NCBI GenBank assembly: GCA_036350795.1
Contig: JAZBNV010000138.1
Location: 1 to 64,000 of the forward strand
From: JAUVKT01 sp036350795
GTDB taxonomy: Bacteria; Bacteroidota; Bacteroidia; Bacteroidales; VadinHA17
Length of the DNA: 64,000 bases
Direction: 5' to 3'
This document shows, one piece after another, positions 42,713-51,900 of this stretch (the stretch's first letter is position 1; every line of letters starts with the position of its first letter). The notes beneath the pieces are model-generated. The model worked only from the letters and a program-made list of their open reading frames with translations, had not been told where the DNA came from and did not search any database. Made by a program: the position numbers and the translations under genes.

Positions 42713-45502
42713 TTATATCTTGTTTTTTAGAAATATACCGGTTGAGGAAGCAGTACAATTTACTATTTCTTCAGGCACTCCTTCAAAAATAAGCGAACCA
42801 CCTTCATCTCCTCCCCCGGGCCCGAGATCAATAATCCAGTCTGCATTCTTGATCATTTCGAGGTTGTGTTCGATCAGCAGAACAGAATGGCCCTTTTCCA
42901 CCAGGGCATTCAGAGAGTTTAATAACTTATTGATATCATGGAAATGCAGACCGGTAGTGGGCTCATCGAAAATAAAAAGGATATGTCGCTCGCTATTCTC
43001 CTGGCTCAGGTAGTAGGCAAGTTTTACTCTCTGGCTTTCGCCACCTGAGAGGGTTGATGAAGACTGACCCAGTTTAACATAACCAAGCCCGACGTCGGCA
43101 AGAGGCTGAAGTTTCCTGGTAATTTTTCCGGCTACCCTGCTGCCAGCCTGTGAAAAAAACTCGATTGCCTCGTTGATTGTCATTTCCAGAACATCATGGA
43201 TGTTTTTATTATTAAACATTACTTCGAGTATCTCTTTTTTAAAGCGCTTACCTTTACATTCTTCACATTCCAGCTCAACATCTGCCATAAATTGCATTTC
43301 CACCTTTATAGTACCTTCTCCCTGGCATTCCTCACACCTTCCCCCGTCAACATTGAAAGAGAAATGAGAGGCCTTATATGAATTCTGCCTGGATAACTGC
43401 TGGTCGGCAAACAGTTTCCTGATCTCATCGTATGCCTTTAAATAGGTAACAGGGTTAGAACGGCTTGATTTACCAATTGGGTTCTGATCTACAAGCTCAA
43501 CTCCATTAATTGACAGGTAATCACCTGATAAGCTTTTAAACTTACCGGGCTTGCTTCCATAACCCTCAATGGAATTCTTAAGGGCCGGGTATAATATAGA
43601 TGATACAAGTGTTGATTTACCGGAGCCGCTCACTCCTGTAACAACAGTAATTGTGTTAAGAGGTATTTTTACATCAATCTCCTTAAGATTGTTCTCGCGA
43701 GCACCTTCAATACCAATATAACTGTTCCACCTCCGGCGTAATGAAGGTACTGGTATTGTTAATTCACCCTTCAGATAACGGCATGTCAGGGAAGAACCTG
43801 ATTTTATATCAGAAGGTTTACCTTCATATACCAGCTCACCTCCAAATCTTCCTGCCTCAGGGCCTATATCAATCAGCCTGTCGGCAGATCTGATTATCTC
43901 TTCTTCGTGTTCAACAACAAGAACAGTATTCCCAATATTCCTGAGATTTTTTAAAACACTGATAAGCAGCTTAGTGTCTCTTGGATGCAGACCTATGCTG
44001 GGCTCATCAAGTATATATAGCGATCCTACAAGACTGCTTCCAAGTGATGTGGCAATATTAATTCTCTGCGATTCCCCGCCTGAAAGACTGGAAGATAAGC
44101 GGTTAAGGGTAAGATAACCCAGCCCGACATCATTCAGAAATCTCAGCCTGGATTTTATCTCAAGCAGTATCCTGTCAGCAATATCCTTTTCAGTCCTGGA
44201 AAGTTTTATCGTGTTTACAAACTCAAGAAGCACGGATACCGGCATCGAAGTTAGCTCCCATATTGCATAAGAGTTTACCTTAACATAAGAGGCTTCTTTC
44301 CTGAGCCTGTTGCCCCTGCATTCAGGGCATGTTGTCTTACCCCTGTACCTGCTCAGCATTACCCGGTACTGTATCTTATATTTCTTTTCCTCGAGGTATT
44401 CAAAAAACCTGTTAAGCCCATAGAAATACCTGTTGCCGGTCCAAACCAGGCTTTTATGGTCTTCGCTTAACTGGTACCAGGGCTTGTGAATAGGAAAATC
44501 GAACTTCGAGGCATTCATTACAAGCCTTTCCTTCCACTTCTTCATCTTTTCTCCTTTCCAGCATACTATGGCATCTTCATAAACCGATAAATTCTGATCC
44601 GGTATAACAAGTTCTTCATCAATACCTATTATCCTGGAGTATCCTTCGCAAAGAGGACAGGCCCCCAGCGGGTTATTAAAGCTGAAAAGATGCTCCGTAG
44701 GCTCTTCAAACATTATTCCGTCAGCTTCAAACTTAGTTGAGAAATCATGCAGGTCATTACTGTCCATTATCTCAATGCTGCATTTGCCCGATCCTGTAAG
44801 AATAGCAGTTTCAACACTGTCGGCATACCTGCTTGCTTCTTCATCAGAAGTGCCTGCCACCAGCCTGTCTACAACAATATGAAACAGTTCACCCTCTGCC
44901 GGCAGGCAGTCGGGCTTGCTGTTGTCAACCCTTATTACCTCTCCGTTTTTACAGCGAATCCGGGTAAATCCCTGTTCAATAAGAAACTTGAAGAATGTTT
45001 TTGCGTCTATGCCGTGGGGAAGGAAAGAAGGTGAAAGAATAAGAACCCTGGATCCTGCTTTAAGCGAGCTGATATATTTCACCACATCATCCACACTGTG
45101 CCTTTTTACTTCCTTCCCTGATACCGGCGAATATGTTCTTCCTATTCTTGAATATAGTAACCTGAGGTAGTCGTATATCTCGGTTGATGTGCCAACCGTT
45201 GACCTCGGATTCCTGGTATTTACTTTTTGCTCAATTGCTATTGCCGGGGGAATACCGCTGATAAAATCAACCTCCGGCTTGCTCATCCTGCCAAGAAATT
45301 GACGCGCATAGGCAGACAGGCTTTCAACATACCTTCGCTGACCCTCTGCATAAATAGTATCGAAGGCAAGTGATGATTTACCTGAACCCGACACACCTGT
45401 TATTACAACCAGTTGATTCTGAGGTATTACTACGTTTAATGATTTAAGGTTATGAACCTTCGCACCACGTATGGAAATATCTTTTTTGTGTTCCTTCATC
45501 AC
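42713..45502 (-). CDS. uvrA: excinuclease ABC subunit A (UvrA)
   Basis: The 929-residue protein has two ABC ATPase halves. Walker A motifs are GVSGSGKSSLAF near the N-terminus and GVSGSGKST in the second half; the signatures are LSGGESQRIN and LSGGESQRVK; zinc-binding CxxC pairs appear as CPLC, CPEC/CRGNR and CEECQGEG/CEECKGK. It scans DNA for bulky lesions with UvrB in nucleotide excision repair. The length is typical. It is a single gene with a promoter-like box upstream. Confidence 0.96.
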   Translation of the reverse strand: MMKEHKKDISIRGAKVHNLKSLNVVIPQNQLVVITGVSGSGKSSLAFDTIYAEGQRRYVESLSAYARQFLGRMSKPEVDFISGIPPAIAIEQKVNTRNPRSTVGTSTEIYDYLRLLYSRIGRTYSPVSGKEVKRHSVDDVVKYISSLKAGSRVLILSPSFLPHGIDAKTFFKFLIEQGFTRIRCKNGEVIRVDNSKPDCLPAEGELFHIVVDRLVAGTSDEEASRYADSVETAILTGSGKCSIEIMDSNDLHDFSTKFEADGIMFEEPTEHLFSFNNPLGACPLCEGYSRIIGIDEELVIPDQNLSVYEDAIVCWKGEKMKKWKERLVMNASKFDFPIHKPWYQLSEDHKSLVWTGNRYFYGLNRFFEYLEEKKYKIQYRVMLSRYRGKTTCPECRGNRLRKEASYVKVNSYAIWELTSMPVSVLLEFVNTIKLSRTEKDIADRILLEIKSRLRFLNDVGLGYLTLNRLSSSLSGGESQRINIATSLGSSLVGSLYILDEPSIGLHPRDTKLLISVLKNLRNIGNTVLVVEHEEEIIRSADRLIDIGPEAGRFGGELVYEGKPSDIKSGSSLTCRYLKGELTIPVPSLRRRWNSYIGIEGARENNLKEIDVKIPLNTITVVTGVSGSGKSTLVSSILYPALKNSIEGYGSKPGKFKSLSGDYLSINGVELVDQNPIGKSSRSNPVTYLKAYDEIRKLFADQQLSRQNSYKASHFSFNVDGGRCEECQGEGTIKVEMQFMADVELECEECKGKRFKKEILEVMFNNKNIHDVLEMTINEAIEFFSQAGSRVAGKITRKLQPLADVGLGYVKLGQSSSTLSGGESQRVKLAYYLSQENSERHILFIFDEPTTGLHFHDINKLLNSLNALVEKGHSVLLIEHNLEMIKNADWIIDLGPGGGDEGGSLIFEGVPEEIVNCTASSTGIFLKNKI

Positions 45503-45544
45503 AGCTCAAGGGGATGTTAAAGTATTGTTAAGCTTTGGAAGAAT

Positions 45545-45552
45545 CAAAAGTA
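45545..45552 (-). promoter_or_regulatory. candidate -7 box of uvrA
   Basis: TACTTTTG on the minus strand, 42 bases before the uvrA start codon. I see no LexA-type palindrome next to it. Confidence 0.35.
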
Positions 45553-45672
45553 ATATTTTTAATTCTAAATATTTTTTATTTAATTGCATTTGATTCAAAA
45601 GAGTAATAAACCAAAAAAAGGAGGACCGCCTATTGCATTAATTCTACTCAGTTAACCAATATATGAGTAAGA

Positions 45673-46260
45673 ATGAAAAGTCAACTAACTGACCAGGAGT
45701 TGGTTATGCAATTTATAAATGGTAGTCAACCTGCAATCGAAACATTAATCCACCGGCATAAAACAAGGGTATTTACTTATATTTCCATGTATATAAGGGA
45801 TACCAGCCTTGCTGAGGATATATTCCAGGAAACATTCCTGAAAGTAATAAATTCGCTTAGATCGGGAAAATACCGTGATAATGGAAAATTTCTCTCGTGG
45901 GTAATGCGCATCGCACATAACCTTATTATCGATCATTTCAGAAAGGAGAAACAGTCGAACCTCCTGTCTAATGACGATTACGAAACCGACCTCTTCAATT
46001 CAAAGAAACTCTCCGATTCTAACATAGAGGAAGAACTTGTGAGAGCGCAGATAGAAGAAGATGTCAGGAATCTGCTTGACGAGCTGCCCGACGACCAGAG
46101 GGAAGTTGTAATGTTACGACACTATGCCGGCCTCAGCTTCAAGGAGATAGCCGATCAGACCGAGGTAAGTATAAATACAGCCCTTGGAAGAATGAGGTAT
46201 GCACTGATAAATATGCGTAAGCTGATGGAGAAGAATAATATTTCTCTCACGGTAAATTAG
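45673..46260 (+). CDS. ECF-type RNA polymerase sigma factor
   Basis: The 195-residue sigma-70 family protein has region 2 (HKTRVFTYISMYIRDTSLAE then DIFQETFLKV) and region 4 (LPDDQREVVMLRHYAGLSFKEIAD then SINTALGRMRYAL). It would direct RNA polymerase to a specific promoter set. No typical anti-sigma factor follows; instead a 61-residue gene lies 90 bases downstream. Targets are unknown. Confidence 0.92.
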   Translation: MKSQLTDQELVMQFINGSQPAIETLIHRHKTRVFTYISMYIRDTSLAEDIFQETFLKVINSLRSGKYRDNGKFLSWVMRIAHNLIIDHFRKEKQSNLLSNDDYETDLFNSKKLSDSNIEEELVRAQIEEDVRNLLDELPDDQREVVMLRHYAGLSFKEIADQTEVSINTALGRMRYALINMRKLMEKNNISLTVN

Positions 46261-46349
46261 TTTCCTGCGTATATAATAAAGATTCTGCAGCATCGTTATA
46301 AGTAATGCAAGGATACAAGATCCGGCATTAAATTAACGAGAAGCAGCCT

Positions 46350-46535
46350 ATGAGCAGAACCTTTACACAGCTAATAACATTTCGCGAAATATTAACTGAA
46401 GACATTGATCTTTATGAGGATGCCTTTGGTTATACCTATGCTATGAGCGAAATCTGTAATTTACTCTCAAAAGTCGAAATCCAGGCTCCTGACACCTGCA
46501 TTGAGGGTCTCCTGAACAGGGGTGATTTACATTGA
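46350..46535 (+). CDS. 61-residue acidic protein downstream of the ECF sigma factor
   Basis: The short protein starts MSRTFTQLITFREILTED and is acidic with two cysteines (C36, C48). There is no membrane segment or zinc motif like HxxxCxxC. It lies 90 bases after the sigma factor stop on the same strand and may be its cytoplasmic regulator, but that is speculation. Coding is supported by position and amino-acid composition, not by homology I can name. Confidence 0.5.
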   Translation: MSRTFTQLITFREILTEDIDLYEDAFGYTYAMSEICNLLSKVEIQAPDTCIEGLLNRGDLH

Positions 46536-46569
46536 AAATACATGTCTTATCAATGGGGGATAAAAAAAA

Positions 46570-46601
46570 TTTGCATTGTATGATGCAAAATGATACCTTT
46601 A
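46570..46601 (+). promoter_or_regulatory. candidate promoter of the SPFH-RHH operon
   Basis: TTTG (46570-46573) and TACCTTTA (46594-46601, one mismatch) are 20 bases apart. The perfect palindrome at 46602-46620 starts on the next base and would cover the transcription start. Confidence 0.45.
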
Positions 46602-46620
46602 TGATACTAAAATAGTATCA
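46602..46620. promoter_or_regulatory. palindromic operator-like site before the SPFH gene
   Basis: The arms TGATACTA (46602-46609) and TAGTATCA (46613-46620) are perfect reverse complements around AAA. A further half-site TGATAC starts at 46591, 11 bases (one helical turn) upstream. Overlap with the transcription start suggests repression. The small RHH protein encoded in the same operon is the natural candidate regulator. Confidence 0.6.
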
Positions 46621-46643
46621 GTTATTCTAAAAAATTAATTATC

Positions 46644-47498
46644 ATGAAAACAGAAAAAGAATTCAAACCGGTATCTGGTTATTTGTTTTTGATCGTTCTT
46701 GCCCTGATAATGGCCGGGTCGCTTATTTCATTTTTTAATGAGATTATCTGGCTGGGGATATCTACGATTGTCCTGTTTATTTTCGTATCGATAGGATTTA
46801 CGGTTATCAATCCTAACGAATCATGCGTTATGGTCCTTTTCGGTGCATATAAGGGTACGGTTAAGGAAAACGGATTCTTCTGGGTTAATCCCTTTTATGT
46901 GCGCAGGAAAATATCCCTGAGGGCAAGGAACTTTGACAGTGAGCCCATTAAGGTGAATGACAAGATAGGAAACCCGATTAAGATTGGCTGCGTGCTGGTA
47001 TGGAAGGTTGATAATACCTATAAGGCGGCCTTTGAAGTAGATGAATACGAGCATTTTGTATATGTTCAGAGTGATGCTGCCTTAAGGAAACTTGCCGGTA
47101 CTTATTCGTATGATAATTTTGAGGACCATGAAGCTTCAATAACGCTAAGGGGTGGGGGCGAAGAAGTAAATGACGAACTTGAAAAGGAAATTCGGGATCG
47201 TCTTACGATAGCCGGTATCTTTGTTATTGAGGCAAGGATAAATTATATAGCTTATGCAGAAGAGATAGCAAGTGCAATGCTCAGAAGACAACAGGCCACT
47301 GCTATTGTAGCTGCCCGCTTTAAGATTGTGGAGGGTGCTGTGTCGATGGTTGAAAATGCACTTGAGCAACTTAACGATAAGAAAATAGTAGATTTTGATG
47401 AGGAGAAAAAGGCAACAATGGTCAGCAACCTGATGGTTGTTTTGTGTGCCGATAAAGATGTTACTCCGGTAATAAATACAGGAACCCTGCACCAGTAA
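46644..47498 (+). CDS. SPFH-domain membrane protein
   Basis: The 284-residue protein has two N-terminal hydrophobic segments (about 12-30 and 35-55), then an SPFH/band 7 domain (about 55-250) with NPNESCVMVLFGAYKGTV, RNFDSEPIKVNDKIGNPI and a helical AEEIASAMLRRQQA segment. SPFH proteins assemble into large membrane rings or scaffolds. The stop is directly followed (1 base) by a small RHH gene. This SPFH/Arc pairing recurs in Bacteroidota from memory. The cellular role is not known. Confidence 0.87.
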   Translation: MKTEKEFKPVSGYLFLIVLALIMAGSLISFFNEIIWLGISTIVLFIFVSIGFTVINPNESCVMVLFGAYKGTVKENGFFWVNPFYVRRKISLRARNFDSEPIKVNDKIGNPIKIGCVLVWKVDNTYKAAFEVDEYEHFVYVQSDAALRKLAGTYSYDNFEDHEASITLRGGGEEVNDELEKEIRDRLTIAGIFVIEARINYIAYAEEIASAMLRRQQATAIVAARFKIVEGAVSMVENALEQLNDKKIVDFDEEKKATMVSNLMVVLCADKDVTPVINTGTLHQ

Positions 47499-47499
47499 T

Positions 47500-47664
47500 A
47501 TGAGTCAGAAGAAAGCATTTGTATTGAGAATCGATCCAGAAAAGCTTAAAAAGCTGGAAAAATGGGCTGCCGATGAGTTCCGTAGCACAAACGGTCAGCT
47601 GGAGTGGATTATTGACCAGGCTCTAAGGAAGGCGGACAGGATAAAAAAGCAGGATGATAGCTGA
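47500..47664 (+). CDS. 54-residue Arc-type ribbon-helix-helix DNA-binding protein
   Basis: The ATG lies 1 base after the SPFH stop. The product starts SQKKAFVLRIDPEKLKKLE and continues with a WAADEFRSTNGQLEWIIDQAL helix pair. The strand FVLRID plus two helices is the Arc/MetJ ribbon-helix-helix fold, which binds DNA as a dimer through its strand. It may bind the palindrome at 46602 and control its own operon. Its stop is 2 bases from the convergent rsmE stop. It is a real gene, short but with a clear fold. Confidence 0.82.
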   Translation: MSQKKAFVLRIDPEKLKKLEKWAADEFRSTNGQLEWIIDQALRKADRIKKQDDS

Positions 47665-47666
47665 TA

Positions 47667-48374
47667 CTAGAGAAGGTTGCTAAAATATACCAGGCTGCAG
47701 GCTGCCACTCCTGCAGTCTCTGTTCTTAGTCGGCTGCTTCCAAGACTGAGTTCCTTAAATCCTGCATTTAGTGCCAGTTCTACCTCTTCTGGCGAGAAGT
47801 CTCCCTCGGGGCCAATAAGAATTAAAGCATTGCTTCCCCGTGTATATGTATCATAAAATGACTCATTGTTCATAAACTTGTTGCAGTGGGCAATAAACCT
47901 GCTGCCCTGGAACTCTGCTTTAATAAACTGCTTAAAGCTTTGCGGCTCATTAATAATGGTTTCACTTGTTTTTACTGATTGTTTCATTGCTGAAACAGCT
48001 ATGCGCCTGGCTCTTTCTGTTTTATATGTTTTTCGCTCCGACCTGCTGCAGATAATCGGACTTATCTCATCTATCCCGAATTCAATACTTTTTTCTACAA
48101 ACCATTCTATCCTTTCGTTGTTTTTTGTAGGAGCAATGGCAATATGCAGCCGGTAATTCCTCTTATTATAATCTTTCTCAACACTTTTAATTTCGAGCAG
48201 AGCCGGGCCGGGACCGGGATCAAGAATAATGCATGTATAAAGATTACCCGATCCGTTTATAACATTTACCTTATCTCCCTGTTTCAGCCGGAGTACCCTG
48301 TAAAGGTGCCTGGATTCATTTTCATCGAGTCTGAATCTATCGCTATCTCTATCTCTTGAATAAAACAGGTGCAT
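47667..48374 (-). CDS. rsmE: 16S rRNA (uracil1498-N3)-methyltransferase
   Basis: The 235-residue SPOUT methyltransferase has an N-terminal PUA-like domain (HLYRVLRLKQGDKV) and the knotted C-terminal fold with ALILIGPEGDFSPEEVELA (near 180-200) and LGSSRLRTETAGVAA. It methylates N3 of U1498 in 16S rRNA with S-adenosylmethionine. It is divergent from the metallophosphoesterase gene, with a TATTTTTG box (48390-48397) upstream. Confidence 0.95.
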   Translation of the reverse strand: MHLFYSRDRDSDRFRLDENESRHLYRVLRLKQGDKVNVINGSGNLYTCIILDPGPGPALLEIKSVEKDYNKRNYRLHIAIAPTKNNERIEWFVEKSIEFGIDEISPIICSRSERKTYKTERARRIAVSAMKQSVKTSETIINEPQSFKQFIKAEFQGSRFIAHCNKFMNNESFYDTYTRGSNALILIGPEGDFSPEEVELALNAGFKELSLGSSRLRTETAGVAACSLVYFSNLL

Positions 48375-48389
48375 AGGTCTTATTTACAG

Positions 48390-48397
48390 CAAAAATA
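48390..48397 (-). promoter_or_regulatory. candidate -7 box of rsmE
   Basis: TATTTTTG on the minus strand, 15 bases before the rsmE start. On the plus strand TATATTTA (48409-48416) faces the phosphoesterase gene, so the region is divergent. Confidence 0.35.
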
Positions 48398-48434
48398 AGA
48401 GAATGTCTTATATTTACCACTTCTTTTATTAAAT

Positions 48435-48941
48435 ATGAAGATTGGTTTACTTTCAGACACGCACGGTTGGATTCATCCCTCAGTATTTAAATATTTCAGC
48501 GAATGCGATGAGATATGGCATGCTGGTGATATAGGAAGTACTGAGGTAGCAGTTCAGCTTGAAAACTTTAAGCCTTTTCGTGCAGTCTATGGAAATATAG
48601 ATGATGCCTCGCTCAGGCGAAGATATAGTGAGCATCTTCGCTTCAGCATTAATGAACTGGATATATGGATTACCCATATTGGTGGTTACCCGGGGAGGTA
48701 TGCACCGGGAGTAAGGCCGCAGATATTTGAGAACCCACCCGGCTTATTTATCTCGGGACATTCGCATATTGCAAAAGTAATACCCGATAAGAATTTGAAC
48801 CTTCTGCATATTAACCCCGGAGCGGCAGGTTATACAGGTTACCATAAAGTAATGACACTGGCCAGGTTTACAATAGGACGCGGAAAAGTAAGCGAGCTTG
48901 AGCTTATTGAGCTGGGTCCGCGTTCAAAGCTTATTGATTAA
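48435..48941 (+). CDS. YfcE/MJ0936-type metallophosphoesterase
   Basis: The 168-residue calcineurin-like phosphoesterase has D8 and H10 in LLSDTHGW, HAGDIGS (D32), VYGNIDD (N54) and a C-terminal ISGHSH. These bind two divalent metals. Members hydrolyse phosphodiesters in vitro; the natural substrate is unknown. The end overlaps the convergent giant gene by 11 bases. Confidence 0.92.
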   Translation: MKIGLLSDTHGWIHPSVFKYFSECDEIWHAGDIGSTEVAVQLENFKPFRAVYGNIDDASLRRRYSEHLRFSINELDIWITHIGGYPGRYAPGVRPQIFENPPGLFISGHSHIAKVIPDKNLNLLHINPGAAGYTGYHKVMTLARFTIGRGKVSELELIELGPRSKLID

Positions 48942-51900
48942 AGTCAATATTATCCTGCCCGGTGTCAGAATCCTCCGTGCCTCGCTCCATACGCCTCAGA
49001 AAATTCTCAAGCCTGTCCTGAACGCCCACCATATAAGTATATGGCAGCCTTACACTATTGTCGGGATGTTTGCGGTCATTCAGCTTTTCATCCCTCAGGA
49101 TGGTGTTGAAGTTATTATTTCCTGAAAGAGCCATAAGAACACCGCGCGTATAACTGAACCAGTACCATGTTGAGTTATCGGCTTTCAGGTAAATATCCAG
49201 TATATCTCCCGACCTTCGTTTCTGAAGCTCAACATAGCCATCCACCTTTACATTGAGAGCCTGGGTTCCTATAAAACCAATCCCGATTTTTCCCTCAGAC
49301 CGGTAAGCAAGGTATTCATCATTCCAAACCAGGTTAAGATCGTTAAGTATCAGCTCCGGCTTGAAGTCAGCAGGCAGGTTTCTTGCCATGCCAAAGAGGT
49401 TCATATCTTCTTGTAGCCTGGAAGCAGCATCAGCCCCGATAAGGTTTTTCATTGCCATATCATAAGTGTCTGTGCTCAGGTCAACACCTTCAAGCCCGGC
49501 CATATACCTTATTTCATCTTTCATTACGCCAAGGGCTGGTTCGGAGAAATGAAAATCAAGGGCAAGTATAAGTTTAATATTTACCAGGCCTGAATCGGTA
49601 ATATGCATTACATTACCTGCAGCACTTATATCCAGTAAACCGTAATCAAGTCCAAGGTCAATACTCCCCTCACTGTATACATCGCACACAGCTTTGTTGA
49701 ACGAGACGAGTGGCCCGGGCAGAACCGGGTTGGCAAGCTTCTCTCTTGAGGAAACCTTGTAAATACCGGATGCCTTATCATATACAAGCCAGCCCTGTGC
49801 ACCTACAAGTGCTATATCACTCCATGATTTTGACGGAGACAGGAATGCAGAATAGATATGAGTTGAATCGACGGTTATATACGTGCCTACAGTTATCAGG
49901 TTAGCATTAATATCGCGTGCCTTATCGCTAACAGGGATCATAATATTAAGAGGATCAATGTCAGCATTGAATTTCATGGGTGCAGAACCAATATAATCGC
50001 AATCGTGAATAATACCTGCCGACCCCAGGAAATTAAGGTGTTCCTTCTCAGAACTTAAATGTACATCTCCCAGGAAGGTGAAGTAGGGGCTAAGTTTAAA
50101 ATTCTGGGTCTGTGGTATGTATCCGCTTCCTTTTGACCGGAGTGAGTCAACAACTATTTCGGTAAATTTAATTGGCTGTACGCTATTCTCCTCATCTATA
50201 TAGTCGTAAATACCACTTGCTTCGTACCTGCGGGTATTTATAATATCTACCCGGGCTGTATGAATAAGGTGCCTGTTGTTGATAGCTATAAGCGACTCGT
50301 TTAGCTTATCGAATTTTGCACCTTTATTAATTCGTAATATGCCACTGTCAGGTTGTATTAAAGCATCTGCAACCTTTATGTAGTTTACATCTTCTGCAAT
50401 CACTTTCTCTTCATTAAGCAGGTACCTGCCCCTTGTTGCACTGAATGTTAGGGTGTCATTCACCATATGTGTGCTGAAGAATGTTGGCTTCTCAAGGTTT
50501 TCCATATCCTGTTTAAGGAGTTGTTCTCCATCCATAAGGGTGCTACTCTCCCTGCCTTTCTGGACCATCGACAAGACTTTTCCGTTCATATCATACTCAA
50601 AGTCTGTCATTGTGCATATGTAATTTATCTCCGGGAATTTAACCACAGAGCTGTCACTGTTCAGGCTGAATCTTGATAATTGTCCCTCAAAATCGACATA
50701 AGTATTTGCATCTTCTGCAATAAATGCAAAGCCATCGCCTGAAACTGATTTCAGGTTATAAGTTGCTGTATCAGCTCTGAGAGTGCTCGATGTAAAAAGT
50801 ATATTGCTTGAGATCAGTCTTGAGTCTGTAAAGCTCAGGTTGCCATTACCCGAAAGACCCCCTGAAGTAAGAAGCACAGTTCCGTCAAGTTCGGAGCCGT
50901 TATCAAAGATCGAGAATTTTCCATCATCTCTTATCTCTGCATGCCACTCATCCTTTTCGGGGTACCACCTGATCATTGCGTTTTCAGAGCTGAGTTCGGG
51001 GAATAAGGTACTGGCAGCAATCGTAAATGTTTCTGCTTCTGAAATAAGTGAATCGGGAAACATATTTATTTCAGGCGAAAGAATCGAAGCTGTAAGATGA
51101 TCGAGTCTTCCATGTCCCTTCAGACCTGAATTACTCATATTTATCTCGTTAAACATTCTTGCCTGCCCCTCGTAGATATCAAGTCCTTCATCTTCAGTTG
51201 TATAACTAAATCCGAGTGATTTATCATTTTGCAGCGAAAGTGTCTGAGGCAGGGTCGGCAGTATATTGCCTGCAGTAAATTCGCCCTTTAAGTCGAGGTC
51301 TGTCTCGTGCAAACGGTCGGTATTTTCGAAAACAAAGGGATCAAGCCTGAAATAGAAGTCTGACTGTGGGTATACACCTTCCAGTCCCGGAATGCGGTCG
51401 TAGAAAATATAAGAGTCGCTGATTGCAGTAAAAATAGGGTATTGCTTCAGGCTTTTTAAGCCTGATTTATTTGCCGGGTCGTCTATAAGCAGTTCAGCGT
51501 TGGTCATCTGGATCAGGTCCTCCACATTTTTTGCAAGTAGTCCGCCCATCTCATCCCTTTCGTCAGTGTAAACCTGCAGTGCAATTGAGTCAACCCTGGG
51601 CATCTTTATCTTAAATGTATCGTAGCTAAACCTGAAATCATTTCCATAAATGGTTATCATACCTGCCTGTACCACTCCATTGAACTCAAATGACCTGTTC
51701 TTTTCCAGTATGATAGACCTGTCGTAAGGATAAATAGCAACATTCTGAGAATCGCTCAGGAAGATTCCGGGGATTCCGTTTATTCTCATTTTATAGTTCC
51801 TCATGTCCAGAACCGCATTATCAAGAGGGGATTCAGTTTCACTCAGGATACTAACAACATCATAATCCTTTCTTTTTGCATAGGAATCGATGTAATCATA

